Source of the DNA: Enoplolaimus lenunculus
Taxonomy: Eukaryota > Nematoda > Enoplea > Enoplida > Thoracostomopsidae
Length of the DNA stretch: 64,000 nucleotides
Direction of reading: 5' to 3'
Assembly (NCBI GenBank): GCA_030248215.1
Contig: JASANG010001707.1
Location: 1 to 64,000 of the forward strand
Under the pieces are notes generated by a model. That model ran no database searches and was not told the DNA's origin. It saw nothing but the letters and a program-made list of their open reading frames with translations. A program made the translations under genes and the position numbers. Below, one piece after another: positions 13,216-25,471 of this stretch; position 1 is the first letter of the stretch, and every line of letters begins with the position of its first letter.

Positions 13216-16200
13216 AATGACGACGGGATCGTTTGTTAGACGGTAATCAACATTTAAGCATTCTTTACACTTGACTCAACTCACGTTGGACCATTAAAAA
13301 TTCAAGCAGGCGCTATGCTCAACCCATGGTAAGTCTCTAACGTAAACACAGCATAGCGCTTTGAATCCTATAAAAATATCTGACCATTCACTTAATACTT
13401 TAAAATTTCTAAAATTTCAATAGTATTTTTGCAGCATTAGCACTGCTGTATTCAGCAAATTGGTGACTGAGAAAGCTGAAACACAATTTAAACAAAGAAA
13501 ATACGTCAAAATCTGTTTGCATTCATGCGAAAAGCAGCGATTTAAGCGATTATCACCTGAATTCGTACTCGTCAATTGGTCCACAATTTGCGTTGATGTT
13601 CAGAGTTTCAGCTGAAAATTTAAGTGAAAATGCGATGTTTGCTCAAAATTTACGCTAAAGCTGATATTTTAGCGAACAGTTAATACCATTGAACAACAAT
13701 AAAAACAACAACAATAAAAGACTAAAATAAAAAGCTGAAAACATTTAAGAAACTAGGCTTCTAACTGCAGAGCACCGTGGTACAGTAGGTTATCCAACGA
13801 AAGAAAGGGCCACACACCGGATGGTGCAATATATAATACTGGAAAAAGCTTCGAAAGTGAAACAAGCGTAAACCCAAACGCAATTATACACAGAGCAGGA
13901 GCAGCCACTAACCATACCACCCATTTTTGGGTCCCGTCCCAAAGAGGTACCCTCATAATAACAAGATTGTAAACAAACAATTTGAAAAATATTTTGATCA
14001 TCACAGGTGGAGCGAGCCGGAATTTTGGGGGCCCCCACCCTAGTCTGCTCCTGCACTGATTACACCACTACATCCTAAACATTATTTTGGTTTTGAAAAT
14101 TAGCTGAACCGCAATCTTTCATCTCTCTCGCTGCGCACATGTCAAAGCGTAGACGACTTTATGCAATTGAATATGAAAAAAATCAAAACACTGACCAAAA
14201 ATGGTTACTTACAAAATTTGCTACTCGTTAACCCAAACTTGCCACACTTTTGTTTGTTAACCTGACTCTAACACGTGTTTCTATGCCTACAAACCGTGAC
14301 ACGTGTTAAGGTGAAGTAAAAGAACAAAGAAAATTTAAGGCAAGGTACGAATTGCAAGGAGCAGTTGTAAAACTTTCCAATAACCCCTACGCTCAACGTT
14401 TCCGTTGGCCAACCGTCAACAGTTAATTTGGATGATACATAACCGCTTAACGTCATCACTTCTTCCGAGCAGCAAAGAACAGTAAACAACCAAACCAACC
14501 ATTCGATAAACAAAATATTAATGAAACCTATTTTAACACAACAGACAGGTTTGTTATAAAATATTAGAACAAACATTTAAACCAAATATATCCTGGTAAA
14601 GTAAATATTTGCCTGGATTGGGCCATGACTGTACTATCACCGGTGCTCAGTTGAAGCATTCGGAACCGTTTGGTGTTGAATTTCGTTTTGCAGTACCAGA
14701 CTGTACCTTGTGGGTGGAGTTGCTTTGCGCTTTGGAGCCATTTGAAGTGTAGCTGAATCAATTCTAAAACAAAACAATCGTATAGAGTAATACAATAGTG
14801 AAAATTTAATAAAAAACAATGATAGTGTCACCGATTGACATTTGGTTCTGGCTATCGATTCAGTAGATTTAAGCTTATCGTGCTTTTAAGTTTCCAGTAA
14901 CCCTTAATACCAATGTCAATGAACTTCATACCGGTCGCACATGGAATGACTTCTTGCGTGCCTTTAATAAAATACTGTGACGTATTTATTTTGAAAATTA
15001 TAATTTTTTTCTCAAAGGTTTTATGAAAACAAGATTTAGCGGAAAGGTGTCCATTCTTCTCAATTTTGTTTACTGCGTAAATAATACAACGTTAAACTGC
15101 AGGTCTTCACAAATTCTCGTTAGTTTGAAAACAAGCGATGCGGTCTGCTTTGTTCAGAAGCTGCTTTATCCCGTACATGTTTTTTAATAAAACGATAGAA
15201 GACAAACAGCAAAAACCGCTTTATATTATTTAGACATGAGTATTCTGTATGCATAATTGAAACTTGGACAATGGGCGGCTCACAATTCAATATGGTTAAT
15301 TGCAAATTGTCTAAAAGATTTAAAACAATTTTAACAAGTCATCAAACCTTTTCAACCGAGATGCAATTAGCACAGTAGCGGTTAGCGATAATTTACTTCA
15401 ATCAGTGTTCATTACGTTACCACTTCAAATGTTACCTGGTGTACGCATGACATTGTGGAAGTTGCACAAGTTTCATAGAGACAACGCTATAAAACCGACC
15501 TAGTATACAAGGCACATTTTTGATTAAATATCTTTTTAACAGTCGTAAAACGTTTCGTAACAGATTTTGCGTCTGCTCCCCGGGCTCTTCCCTCGAAACG
15601 GCTGCTCGGTTGCCTCAACTGGTGAAGGTTCATTTCAGGAACGTATCAACAACAACACCTAGAAAACCGTTTTCGGTGCATAAAAAGTTTTGCCAGTTTT
15701 AGTTTTTAATTTAGCTGAAGTCAAAAACGCATGCATTATACCAATAACTAAAAGTTTACCAGTTTTGAGCTAAATGTTAAATAAAAACCTATTCTATATC
15801 GTTTCCAAAGCCGATACTCGCAAACTGATGCTTTTTATCCGACCTTTATTTCACTATAATGATACCATGGCAATGTGTAAGGTATTTTTTTGACTAAATA
15901 TATATTTAGATCACAAACTGAAGCAAGCGTTCTCAATTGACTCAAGACATCTAGAAACAAGTTTGACTAAACATCAAATCAATAGACTTTAACTTCTGCT
16001 AGTATGGCATTGCCCGTTTGAGTTTTAGACAAATCAGGTAGTGTTATCTAAAATTGTCATTTTACCAAAGGCTGTCCTATTTTGACTATATATTTTCTCC
16101 GACAGCAAATTACGCCGTAGCACAAATAAATTCATCAGCTTAGATTTCGTTTTTGCTGAATCTTTTTTCGAAGTCGCAATGGATTTCCTTTAAACATCAG

Positions 16201-16794
16201 GTAATTGAACGAGAAGTGTGAGGCATACGTTATTTCGATAAAGACTACTGTACGGTATACACAGTTTCTTCGTAAAAATATTGTGACTTTTATGCTGGGC
16301 AATGACGACTCCAAACAGACCAGGGCACCAACTTTCTAACAGCAAGCAAAATCAAATGTTTAGACTCAGTGCAGAAATTGCGTTTTTGGCTTTTAGCAGG
16401 TAAACTTTTTTCACAGTTATGCATCAGATGCCTCCGTGAGAAGGTTCTGAATCTGCAATGAACCCTGAGTACCATTTCACTAACAGTAAGCAATCTTTTA
16501 AACATGTTCTTACAGCAACTATACAGCTCACAGAAACATATTAATGCTTGAAGCTCGGTAACCTTGCATGAATGCATATAAATTTTGCCAATACCTTTAA
16601 ATGTTTCCGGTAATTATTTCAGATTAAAGCCACATTTGTAGGCTGTACGGTGTGTATATGCTTTTTCAGAAATTTTGCCAGTAAAAATGTGAAATAAATT
16701 ACTGTTCAGGTAACGCAACAACCAAGGTATGAGTTGGTTTTGTTTCTAGCTAAATTTATGCAGTTTCTCTTAAGCGATTTTCGTTTAAACAAGT
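13216..16794. other. Intergenic, no gene recognised
   Basis: At 14010-14058 a GC-rich block reads inward from CAGTGCAGGAGCAGACTAGG (minus strand); a similar end occurs at 45690. It may be one terminus of an old hAT-like element. No coding signal is supported elsewhere. Confidence 0.45.
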
Positions 16795-16903
16795 TTCGGC
16801 ACACTTGATGCACGGTTAATTCACGCTTCGGTGTGCCTTAACTGTGCATCGAACGGTTAAGGTACGCCGGGGCGTGCATTAACCGTGCGTCAAGTGTTCC
16901 GAA
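16795..16903. repeat. 109-bp near-perfect hairpin (foldback element)
   Basis: The left arm, starting TTCGGCACACTTGATGCACG, is the inverse of the right arm, ending TGCGTCAAGTGTTCCGAA, with few mismatches. The GGTTAA/TTAACC motifs also pair inside. It has no coding capacity. Confidence 0.75.
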
Positions 16904-17199
16904 CAGTTATACCACAAACGCATGGTGCTTGTAGCACAGCTCTTAACTATATGCGCCGTGAGGCAATATGGAATGTACTTATATCGAGGCCGAGGCAATC
17001 TTTTGTTTATCGTATGCTTAAAGCTTAGCGGTTATAATTTAGTTGATAAATTTTCTCAAAATCTTAACAAAAATTGTTCAAAAACTTGAAGTAAAAAGCG
17101 GTTACCACCGTTATAGTTTACCATTGTCTTGCCCAGTTCGCAGCGAAGTCGTATGTAGATGGCTGTTCGCTCCTCACCTGGTTAGCATACAAACGCAGT

Positions 17200-17365
17200 C
17201 CCATGTAAAGATCAGGGGCGGAACGTTTTTCTGCAGAAATGCAATGGAATAAGCTTAAGCCTTAGACCAATGTTTTTGCTTAGGCTTTGGCTTAAGCATA
17301 AGCTCATTTTTACACTTAGGCTTAGGCTTACGTTTAAGAATATGCGTATACGTGCAATCAATGTA
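17200..17365. mobile_element. Family A element
   Basis: It begins CCCATGTAAAGATCAGGGGC, then GGAACGTTTTTCTG, the AATAAGCTTAAGCCTTAGAC block, and then CTTAGG-type hexamers in two clusters. The right terminal repeat is decayed. Confidence 0.7.
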
Positions 17366-17795
17366 TTGTGGGCAACAAATAAAACTATACTTTTAAAACG
17401 CGAGGTGACACCACAGCGTATTATCTTTTTTATCATTTAACGCAATGAAATTTCAGGGTGAAAAGTTATTTCTGCTTGGCCACTGTTGGACCAAGCAGCT
17501 TTAAATAAAAGATGACTGATATGAAACCATAGTGCAATTTCAAAGCTTTCGGTAATTTGGATAGTTATTGTTGTTTTTTGGAATAAAGTATTTACTTTCG
17601 CGGCATAAACTGCTTTAATAGTGCGGTCAACCAGTAAAACTAATAAATAACTTTTGCCGGTAAACAATTAATATAATATATAACCAATAATAGTAACTTC
17701 TACATTCTAATACAGTTATCGGGCGGCTAATAATGTTCATTCGCCTGTGCTTGAAAGAAATACCATTGTAAAATGCCTCAGCCCTTGGCCGTAGG

Positions 17796-18003
17796 CCCAT
17801 GTAAAGATCAGGGGCGGAACGTCTTTCTGTGGTACTAGAATAGAGTAAGCTTAAGCTTTAGACTATTTTTTGCTTGGCTTAGGCTTAGGCTTAGGCTAGG
17901 CATAGGGATATGCTCATTGATATGCTTAGGCGTAGACTTAGGCTTAAACTTAGGCTTAGGAATATGCTTATATACTGTTCCGTCCCTATTGCTTTACTTT
18001 GGC
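17796..18003. mobile_element. Family A element with about ten hexamers
   Basis: The left end is intact (CCCATGTAAAGATCAGGGGC). The interior shows the AGAGTAAGCTTAAGCTTTAG block, then CTTAGG hexamers, and ends GGAATATGCTTATATACTGT, the usual right subterminal region. The right terminus is diverged. Confidence 0.75.
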
Positions 18004-20261
18004 CAATCTGTCTAGAGAGGTATCCTTTGAACAAGAAGTATACAGTATACATTTCTTATCACAGGATTTGGCGAAGTTCCTAAAACAACCAGTTTATTAC
18101 GTCGTGATAGGTATTCGGTTTACTTTCGAACAATTTTTGGCAACGTAATAAAAAAGTTGAAATATTTTCTTTTCAGTGACTTGATTGCTTGAATTGTGTT
18201 TATTGTCCAACGTCCAACTGTATAAGCACCATCGAAATAAACAGTAATGTATGTCCTGCGAAAACAACTACAAAATTTATATTTGAGGGACGTCTCACCT
18301 GCGATTCGGCACAGCTGCATTTTGTCAAAATAACCGTGGGTCATTAAAGTTAACAATTATCGCTTGGTAGTGAAACTAACGCGTTTACAGTCGAATTTCG
18401 CATTTTCTGTGCTGTCGCTGAAATTTAAATATGAGCTTAGCCAGCGCAACACTGCAATAATTATTACGCGTTTTGTTAATCTAACAATTCGCGATACCCA
18501 CTATCTTCGGGAAATCATCTCCATCGAAAGCGGATAATCACTATTTAACAAGAGTGTGCAACTGGGCACATTTTCTGCAAAAAAATTTACCCTGCACGCG
18601 TTGCGTTTTTACCCTTCTCCTTCTTTGTTTAGAGGCGGGGTAGATCGTATACAAATCGCTATTAGTCATATGATACTGCGGGACATTTATGTGAATATTA
18701 TATGATATTCCAAAATTCTACTAAGTACCATATGATATTTATACACGAGAATGGAATTTGTGCGCGCTAATAAAACAGTAAAAAGTCAGATAATGCAGCA
18801 TTAAATGATTTCGCAGTACAAATAATTCAAATTTCAAATTTTAGTATCATATGATATTCTACAGGACAATCAAGCTAGTTTACCACAACTTTGCAGACAT
18901 TTTCAAACATATATCATACTCACAGACAATATTTGGAATATCAAATGATATTGCAGTACAAACAGTAGATGTCACATTAGGATAGCAGTCAATCCAAATT
19001 TTTTGAACCTGAAAGCGGATAAACGATCAGACAAAATGTTACCAGTTATAGTCATAGGGACAAAACGTGTTCCAGGCTGCCCCAGTTATAACGTGAACCC
19101 CGCATAAGAACTAACATTTAAAACTTTAGCTAGCTACACCGTTATTGCCACATAAACTTTGTCCGCACACCGTTGCGCTGAACTCATAAATGTCCGCTAA
19201 TTAACTATGTCACCAGCGGACAAAACGTAAGACTGGTAGACGGTGTGGACGTCCTTACAGTTCCAGCAGAACAGGGTGGACTTTATTTGTGCGAAACCTA
19301 CAAACGGTAACGTGTGAGTGACATTAACTAAAGTTTTAGTCCTAAGGGTAAAGTTTCCCCTATGATACCGTCATAATTATTGTCTTGAGTTTGTGCCATG
19401 CCATAATTGTAATGTTGTTATTAAACATCATTGTTGCTAGTATATTAGCCATAAAGTAGCTAGAAAATTTTAACTTAAGGTACAACATAACACTCGTATT
19501 CGGTCTGCAGTTCAATCTTAAATGTCAAATTAAATTGGATAATCGATTATTGGAAACCTTTATCATAAGCCAGACTTAAAAAGCAACCGGTTAACAGCGG
19601 AAACCTAAATAACTGTTTAGTCAGTTTACATGTAGCAATATTAATTTTAGTTCGAAATGAAATCGTTTCAGTTTCTTTCCTTGAGTCACTTCCGGTTTTG
19701 GAATAATTTCCGTTTCTTTCAGTGTTTATGTATGACAAATTGACGGAAATCGCTAATCATGAACCTGATGCGGCCCGTAGCCGGATGGGGCGTGGTGTTT
19801 AACCACCTACCGAAAATAAGAGGCCGCTTCAAATGTTTCAGCGCTATTTGTAAGTCGTGCGAAATCAACTGCTTGCCCGTCCTAATACTGTTTTCATACT
19901 TTAGCATCTTGAGCTGGATACAGGCCTGTCTGGATATTAATACTATCTGAGCGGTATTAAATGCAAATTACTGCAATTGAAAATTTTTCGGTTTACCCTT
20001 TCTCTGTCGAATATTTACTGTTATCATTATGTATCAGAAAGTTCGGTATAAACAAACATCACCTCTTGCCGGAAAAACGACCTAAATCAATTACATTCAA
20101 TGACGTAACCGGTGTATAGAACCTGACCCACTTTCCAAAATCCTAACAATGCCCATGCATCCAATGTCAACAAATTTTTGCCGATATTTCAAATCTACAT
20201 ATGAATTAACCAATGAGCCGCAGCAAATTTAGTAGTGTCATTATTTAACAGTGAACTTAAT
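18004..20261. other. Intergenic; one two-copy repeat, no gene
   Basis: About 18548-18655 matches 22747-22850 (shared GCACGCGTTGCGTTTTT and TGTTTAGAGG). CATATGATATT words cluster at 18660-18960. No gene is supported. Confidence 0.5.
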
Positions 20262-20461
20262 GGCTGGGTTTCCGAAACCCTACTTAGTATGATTTAGTAC
20301 TTAAGTACGGGCTAAGGAATTGTTTAACTATTTTGCCGTTTTTAAAGCGTACGTTAAGTAAATACTTAAGTCGCTGTCGAAATTTGACATATTACAAATT
20401 AACCGCTCAGGCATACCAACCTTGGTCTAATTAAAATTGCTGACTAATGATGTATCCTTAA

Positions 20462-20722
20462 CCCTTTCTCACATGAATATTTTCTATTTCACCTGAGACC
20501 ATCTTTTATGCTAGGATTCGAACTCCAGTGACTGGAGTGGGAGGCGTATACCATCACCACTCAGCTATAGGAGCTTGACGCTCGAGCACGAGGGAGCTCT
20601 CACGTCTTGTGGTGATTTAGTACTATGTATACATGTTGGTATTGTTAAACACTGTGCGATATATTATTTAGCGTATATACACTGCGCTGAGTTGCCTATA
20701 GGCAAATCAATGTCAGAAGGGG
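20462..20722. mobile_element. TTAA-flanked MITE nested in the 20262-20870 element
   Basis: TTAA lies on both sides (20458-20461 and 20723-20726). The ends CCCTTTCTCACAT and the inverse of CCCCTTCTGACAT form short inverted repeats. The related copy at 62274-62277 has a single TTAA at the same place, that is, an unoccupied site. TTAA target choice is typical of piggyBac-like transposases. Confidence 0.75.
20511..20576 (-). pseudogene. tRNA-Gly(CCC)-like sequence, degenerate
   Basis: On the minus strand it shows an A-box-like TAGCTGAGTGGT, an anticodon region CGCCTCCCAC as in tRNA-Gly(CCC), and a B-box-like GGAGTTCGAATCC. The acceptor and T stems pair poorly and the 3' half is irregular, so it is not a working tRNA. 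It sits inside the TTAA-flanked MITE and could have been captured by it or supply a polymerase III promoter. Confidence 0.6.
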
Positions 20723-20870
20723 TTAATATAAAGCGAAACCATTAGTTCCTTATCTTGGCAAATGGCCAATATTTGGTGTTTCTTTGATTGTATTCGATAA
20801 TTTAAGTACTTACTTAAGTCGGCGACTTAGGTAATTACTTAAACTTAAGTAGGATTTCGATAACCCAGCC

Positions 20871-21864
20871 AATAGACTTTCTCAACGTAAATACGAAAAC
20901 AGTCTGGATAATTGCACTATTTATTTTTAATTTGCTAATTTTACAGTTGCAAAATTACAAACCATGCGCAGGTCTTTCATTCCTGCTTGAGTCATACTCA
21001 ATCGAGTTAGTTTGGGCCAATGGCGTTACTCAGGTTTGCTTTGTCAACACGTTTTGCAATTATAGTCGTTGTTTTTGACGCTGATTTTGTACAAAAGCCC
21101 GGATATTAACACTGAGTTACTTTGAACAATTAGCCGGAACTGTGACTCGTTTAATCGGATATAAGCCGGAAATGAGTAATATTTGTTGTACGGCGCTTAG
21201 TATATAAACGAAAAAATTTGAACCAAATTTTATTGTGTTAAACTAGAATGCTGTTTAACACCGATTTATCCAGTGTTGATTGTTTCATGATTTGTTGTAG
21301 TATAAATTTTAACTTTTTGCTGTAAGACGAATTTAAAGTAATACTTGTTGAGTTTATATACAAGTTTCAGTGTACTTTTTGAAATTTCACTGAAACTTCG
21401 GTCGTGGGTCGTGGGTCACATTGGCTATGGGTTCTTGACCCATAGTTCGCGGTTAATTATTGGTTATATACTGTGAAGCATTTCTGTATCTGTTATTCTA
21501 TATGCAAGACGGCAATTAGAAACGAACTTGGGGTTACGACTATCAAAAAACCAATTCTACGCACTGTTTCATTGCTCTCGGGTTGCATTTTTAAACGGTG
21601 GACCAGGTTGTGTGTACCCCACCCTGAACCAGTTCAACATTTCAGATAGATCAAAAACTTCTGGGGGTGAATATTTTTCCAATGAATTTAAATTCTCTTC
21701 CCTTTAACTAAGGGTTCAATTTATACTTGATCTGATATGAAACTAAAAACTTTAATTGATGCTGCCAGTGTAAATTTAGCAATATTTTTCTAGAATGTTT
21801 ACTTTTAGCTTTCAAAATGGAAAGTTATACCAAGATTGGATAATTTCTTGTCTATTGACAAGTG
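20871..21864. other. Intergenic, nothing recognised
   Basis: AT-rich sequence with a short direct repeat GTCGTGGGTCGTGGGTCA near 21403. No gene or element boundary is seen. Confidence 0.5.
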
Positions 21865-22059
21865 GGCCCGTGTTACTTTTTGGGATGTCCCGGTTTCTGG
21901 TGGGTCTGTAAAAGAGTAGACTTACATTTTAGACTACATTTTTGCTTAGGCTTAGGCTTAGGCTTTAGGCTTAGAAGTACACTTTTGCAACGCTGAAGCT
22001 TAGGCTTAGGCTAGGAACACGCTTAATCTACTGTTACTACCCTAAAAGTAACGTTGGCC
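21865..22059. mobile_element. Family B TIR element
   Basis: The left end, GGCCCGTGTTACTTTTTGGG, and the GTTTCTGGTGGGTCTGTAAA block match the inverse of the family B right end at 39560. The right end, AGTAACGTTGGCC, matches the other family B end. The interior has two CTTAGG arrays separated by TTGCAACGCT. Confidence 0.75.
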
Positions 22060-23773
22060 GACAAGTGTATGCAACTTGGGTAAACCATACAGCGTGGAAT
22101 GCGCCCGGTCCTCGTTCCATTTTCCTTGCACCCTACCCATCCGTTGGTGTAACCTGTTATTTTTACAGGAGCCACAGGTGAATAGGCTTGCGCTTTAATG
22201 TCCTGATGTGACATGTTGTTCTATTTTAGTACTGTTCACATTTTTATATGCGCTGGTGATATCTGCCCCCACAGATACAGGATGGGGTAAGCAAAAACCG
22301 CAACGTGTACCGGTAGATTTCGTGCTAAGCGTTTTTCTGTAAGGTACATACACCAGTCTAGGTTCATTATGGAGGCTTGGTTTACGCTATCTTCGCACAA
22401 TGTCATTCGCTATTCCTTACAAAGGTTTCTACGGCAAATTAGCTTTTTACAGATTGGCGAAAACTATGGCACTGAAAAGACATTCCAAGGAGCGATTTGA
22501 GAACTTTGAATCTATTCTCTGATTTGACATCAGTTTCAGCGAACCTTCTTATATAAAGCTAGCACGACTCGTTCAAATAATGATCTGAGAACTCTCGTCG
22601 CACTCTGCATACATTTCGTTAATGGTTTCTGGCAGTTCCATGAGATCAACTGTATCCAGGAATATCACGATTTTTACGGGTTAACAAAGTCAAGTTAGTA
22701 TTTCGCAGATGTGTTGATTATACCAAGAGTGGATGATGCATACTTCAACAAGTGTATGCAACTGTGCATATTCTGTGTAGAAAAGAATGTACCCGGCACG
22801 CGTTGCGTTTTTGGCCTACCCACCCTTGTTTAGAGGGCGGGTACAACTTGTGTAAACCATGACGACACTTTATGTATCCAGCAACAAAAATTGTTCGTTT
22901 TGCACATTCTTGTATCATGCACTCTTGATCATGCCCATGTCATCAACGCAAAGAAATTTCAGTTTGGTCTTTAGCACACCTTGATCCTTTGATCACTTAA
23001 AACCACCAGGGGACGAAGAATTTGAATTGAAACCCTTATGGGTTAACTTGAATTGATGTTGAAAGGAGGAAGTTTAAATGATTTATTTTTGTAGAACAGA
23101 CAAATTTTACAGCGCTGCACTTTTACGACCCCACTGTTGGCCTAATAGCTCCAACTTGCAGCTGGTCCACATTTTTTAGGCGAACCGAGACCAGAGCAAG
23201 ATTGCTAGATACGAGTTTAATGAGTCAAAAAACATTCGGTAGGTATAAGTTCTGTCAGACTAGCAAATCGCAAACTTTATGATTGATCACCGAGCAAGTT
23301 TCCCAAACGTTTAGATATGTAATCAATTTCGTAAAATATTTCATAAAACAAGGCTTACGCAGTACAATTTTGACTCGTAAATTTGGTTATGACATATTTG
23401 TTATTTGATACCTCTGTGTTACGTTACCACGGCAACCGTCGATTAATTAATATAAAACTGCGTTTTTTTATGATTCTACAAATTCATAACAGAATTTATT
23501 CATATTGAGACATTCATGTGTTTGTAGTGCCGGCCGAAGCGTCCACAAACCCCGCATGGAGGCCTCATTTTTGCAAACTAAAATTTTTTCACGGACCACA
23601 AAGTTAGAGAGTTGCGAAACATTTAATTGGGAGCCTTTGTTACCTGTTTGGGGGCCGACAATGCTAACATTGACCTTGTCTATTTGTACTATCAAATGCG
23701 TAAGTATATGGCGGTACACGAGCGTAATCATATATATCTACTCATTAATTCAGACAGCATCTATCGGTACTGG
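22060..23773. other. Intergenic, nothing beyond a two-copy repeat
   Basis: The second copy of the 18548 repeat lies at about 22747-22850. No gene is supported; frames at 23468-23890 are short, overlap on both strands and lack signals. Confidence 0.5.
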
Positions 23774-23864
23774 CCCGTAGCCAGAGGGGACGCCAGGGGG
23801 GTTAAGTTCCCCCTGGAAAAATTTAAGGCCCTCCTTAAGAAACTTTCAATCTGCTTGTACTGTA
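23774..23864. repeat. Family F repeat, partial
   Basis: It starts GGCCCGTAGCCAGAGGGGAC and has the internal CTTTCAATCTGCTTGTACTG, the family F order. It is interrupted by the next element at 23865. Confidence 0.55.
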
Positions 23865-24295
23865 TTGACCCGAATAAGAGGGGGAACTGATATTTATTTG
23901 GCCTCTCAAGAGGGCACCCCTCCTTGTTTTTCGGTTACGGACTGTTATTTATTTTTAACCCACGCTCCGCCGCCCTTCGCTACTGATATATCCGGTACTG
24001 CAATTATCCGTTGAATTAAACATTTATTTGTCTTGTGTCAATAGCTTGGGCGAAAATTCAACGATATATTTAGGAATGTACTTTCAAAATTTAAGTACGC
24101 TTTAAAGTTTCGAACTCAAATTATTTGGTCCTGGAGTCATTTATGCGCAACAATTAGGGTTAATTGACATTTATGGACTCTAATTAGGGTTTAGGGACTC
24201 TATCCGCTTACGGACTCTTATTAGGGATACGGACTCCTATTGATTCGGACGTCAAATGGGGACCCCTCTTATTGCCCCCCTCTTATTCGGGTCAA
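23865..24295. mobile_element. MITE with ends TTGACCCGAATAAGAGGGG
   Basis: The two ends are exact inverse copies over about 18 bp. The interior carries a serial motif of the type GGACTCTTATTAGGG four to five times near the right end. Relatives lie at 36721-37164 and 50352-50698, and fragments at 37330-37395 and 55625-55740. Confidence 0.75.
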
Positions 24296-25207
24296 TCCAG
24301 TTAATCATTTCAAATTCTTGCATACTCGTACTAGGAAATTTTTATCCTCCCCTCTTGCAAGGTTAACTAGCTTAGGGCTTTCATTTGATACAAAACTTAG
24401 TACCATCCGAAGTTTTTGCTGGTATCCTTATTTATATATGATACGTTCTGCGATATTAACAATTAAGTTGCCTTTTGAATTTAAAGAACTTACAAGAGGC
24501 ATATAACACTGACATTGCTCCTTGTCTAATTTCGTTACGAATTGCAGTATGCAGCAGTGACTCTAAAGTTCTACTGAGGCGGAGGCGGATAAATTAATAT
24601 CCGGTCGGAGCTGAATCCGGATAATGAATTCAAATCTAGTACTAGATTGCATTCAAATATCAAAACGTAGGTTACAATTCTTCCTTCCGTGGCTTATGGT
24701 GTCCAAAGTGTTTAATACGTGACAAAGATTAACAATCCTGTTCGCAAAATTGCACTTAAATTGCCACCAGGTGCTAGATTTTACGTAAATTTCAGAATAC
24801 GAGTCGATTTCATTTTGTCTTGAACGTATCAAGTAGATTAGTCTTTATGTTCACAAAAAGTCAGCAAAATTGTGGAGAAAGGGCGCTGCTATCACTTATT
24901 TTAAGTGAGTATAACAATGAAGTAAAGTTACCGGCGTGCGAGCGTAGCTAACAATAAAATGTTTCCCACAATTAGTAGCCTGGTGGTAATACTAATACCT
25001 GTCAAGTCTCGTCGAATCCATTAAAAAGAATCACAACAGAGGTAGAATAGTGAACAAATATTCTCATGCGAAGAGATCTAAAAACCAGACATATTTCAAA
25101 ACTGTGGCGGTTTTTTAATTAAACTTACCCTCAAATGGGAAACAGGAGCGGCTGCTTTGTCCCTGACTAACCCATAAATTATCGCTTTTTATTGAAGACA
25201 GGGTCCA
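24296..25207. other. Intergenic, nothing recognised
   Basis: No gene, array or element boundary could be identified in this stretch upstream of the GPI-protein gene. Confidence 0.5.
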
Positions 25208-25416
25208 TATTCTCAAATGCGTATAGCACCTATCATCAGTTAGCGATAGGTTTTCATACTGACAAACATCTGCAATTGCAGATCTCAAAATTGGCACAAA
25301 AGTAAGATAAGTCAAACGCGAACAATGTGCTGAATATCGAACTTCACCATCCACTGGTTTCAAAGATACAGCATCTATCACTAACTGGTGATAGGTGCTA
25401 AACACATTTGAGAATA
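25208..25416. mobile_element. Family E MITE, complete, 42-bp terminal inverted repeats
   Basis: The left end TATTCTCAAATGCGTATAGC continues through CACCTATCATCAGTTAG; the right end is its inverse with four or five differences. It lies 55 bp upstream of the GPI-protein start codon, so it may be part of the promoter or 5' leader. Target duplication not resolved. Confidence 0.8.
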
Positions 25417-25471
25417 CGGGATCAGGTTACTAATGAAAAGTGCAATTTAATTTTTGCCATAGTATTTTGTC

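Larger units (their letters stand above)
20262..20870. mobile_element. TIR element with ends GGCTGGGTT, host of a nested MITE
   Basis: The ends GGCTGGGTTTCCGAAACCCT and the inverse of GGCTGGGTTATCGAAATCCT are inverted repeats, followed on each side by TACTTAAGT motifs. Removing the nested 261-bp insert leaves about 350 bp. A partial relative without the insert lies at about 62149-62295. Confidence 0.75.

Noticed and set aside
20511-20576. Functional tRNA-Gly gene
   Set aside because: The acceptor and T stems pair poorly and the sequence lies inside a mobile element.
25115-25405. 96-codon minus-strand frame
   Set aside because: It runs mostly through the family E MITE and has no protein-like features.
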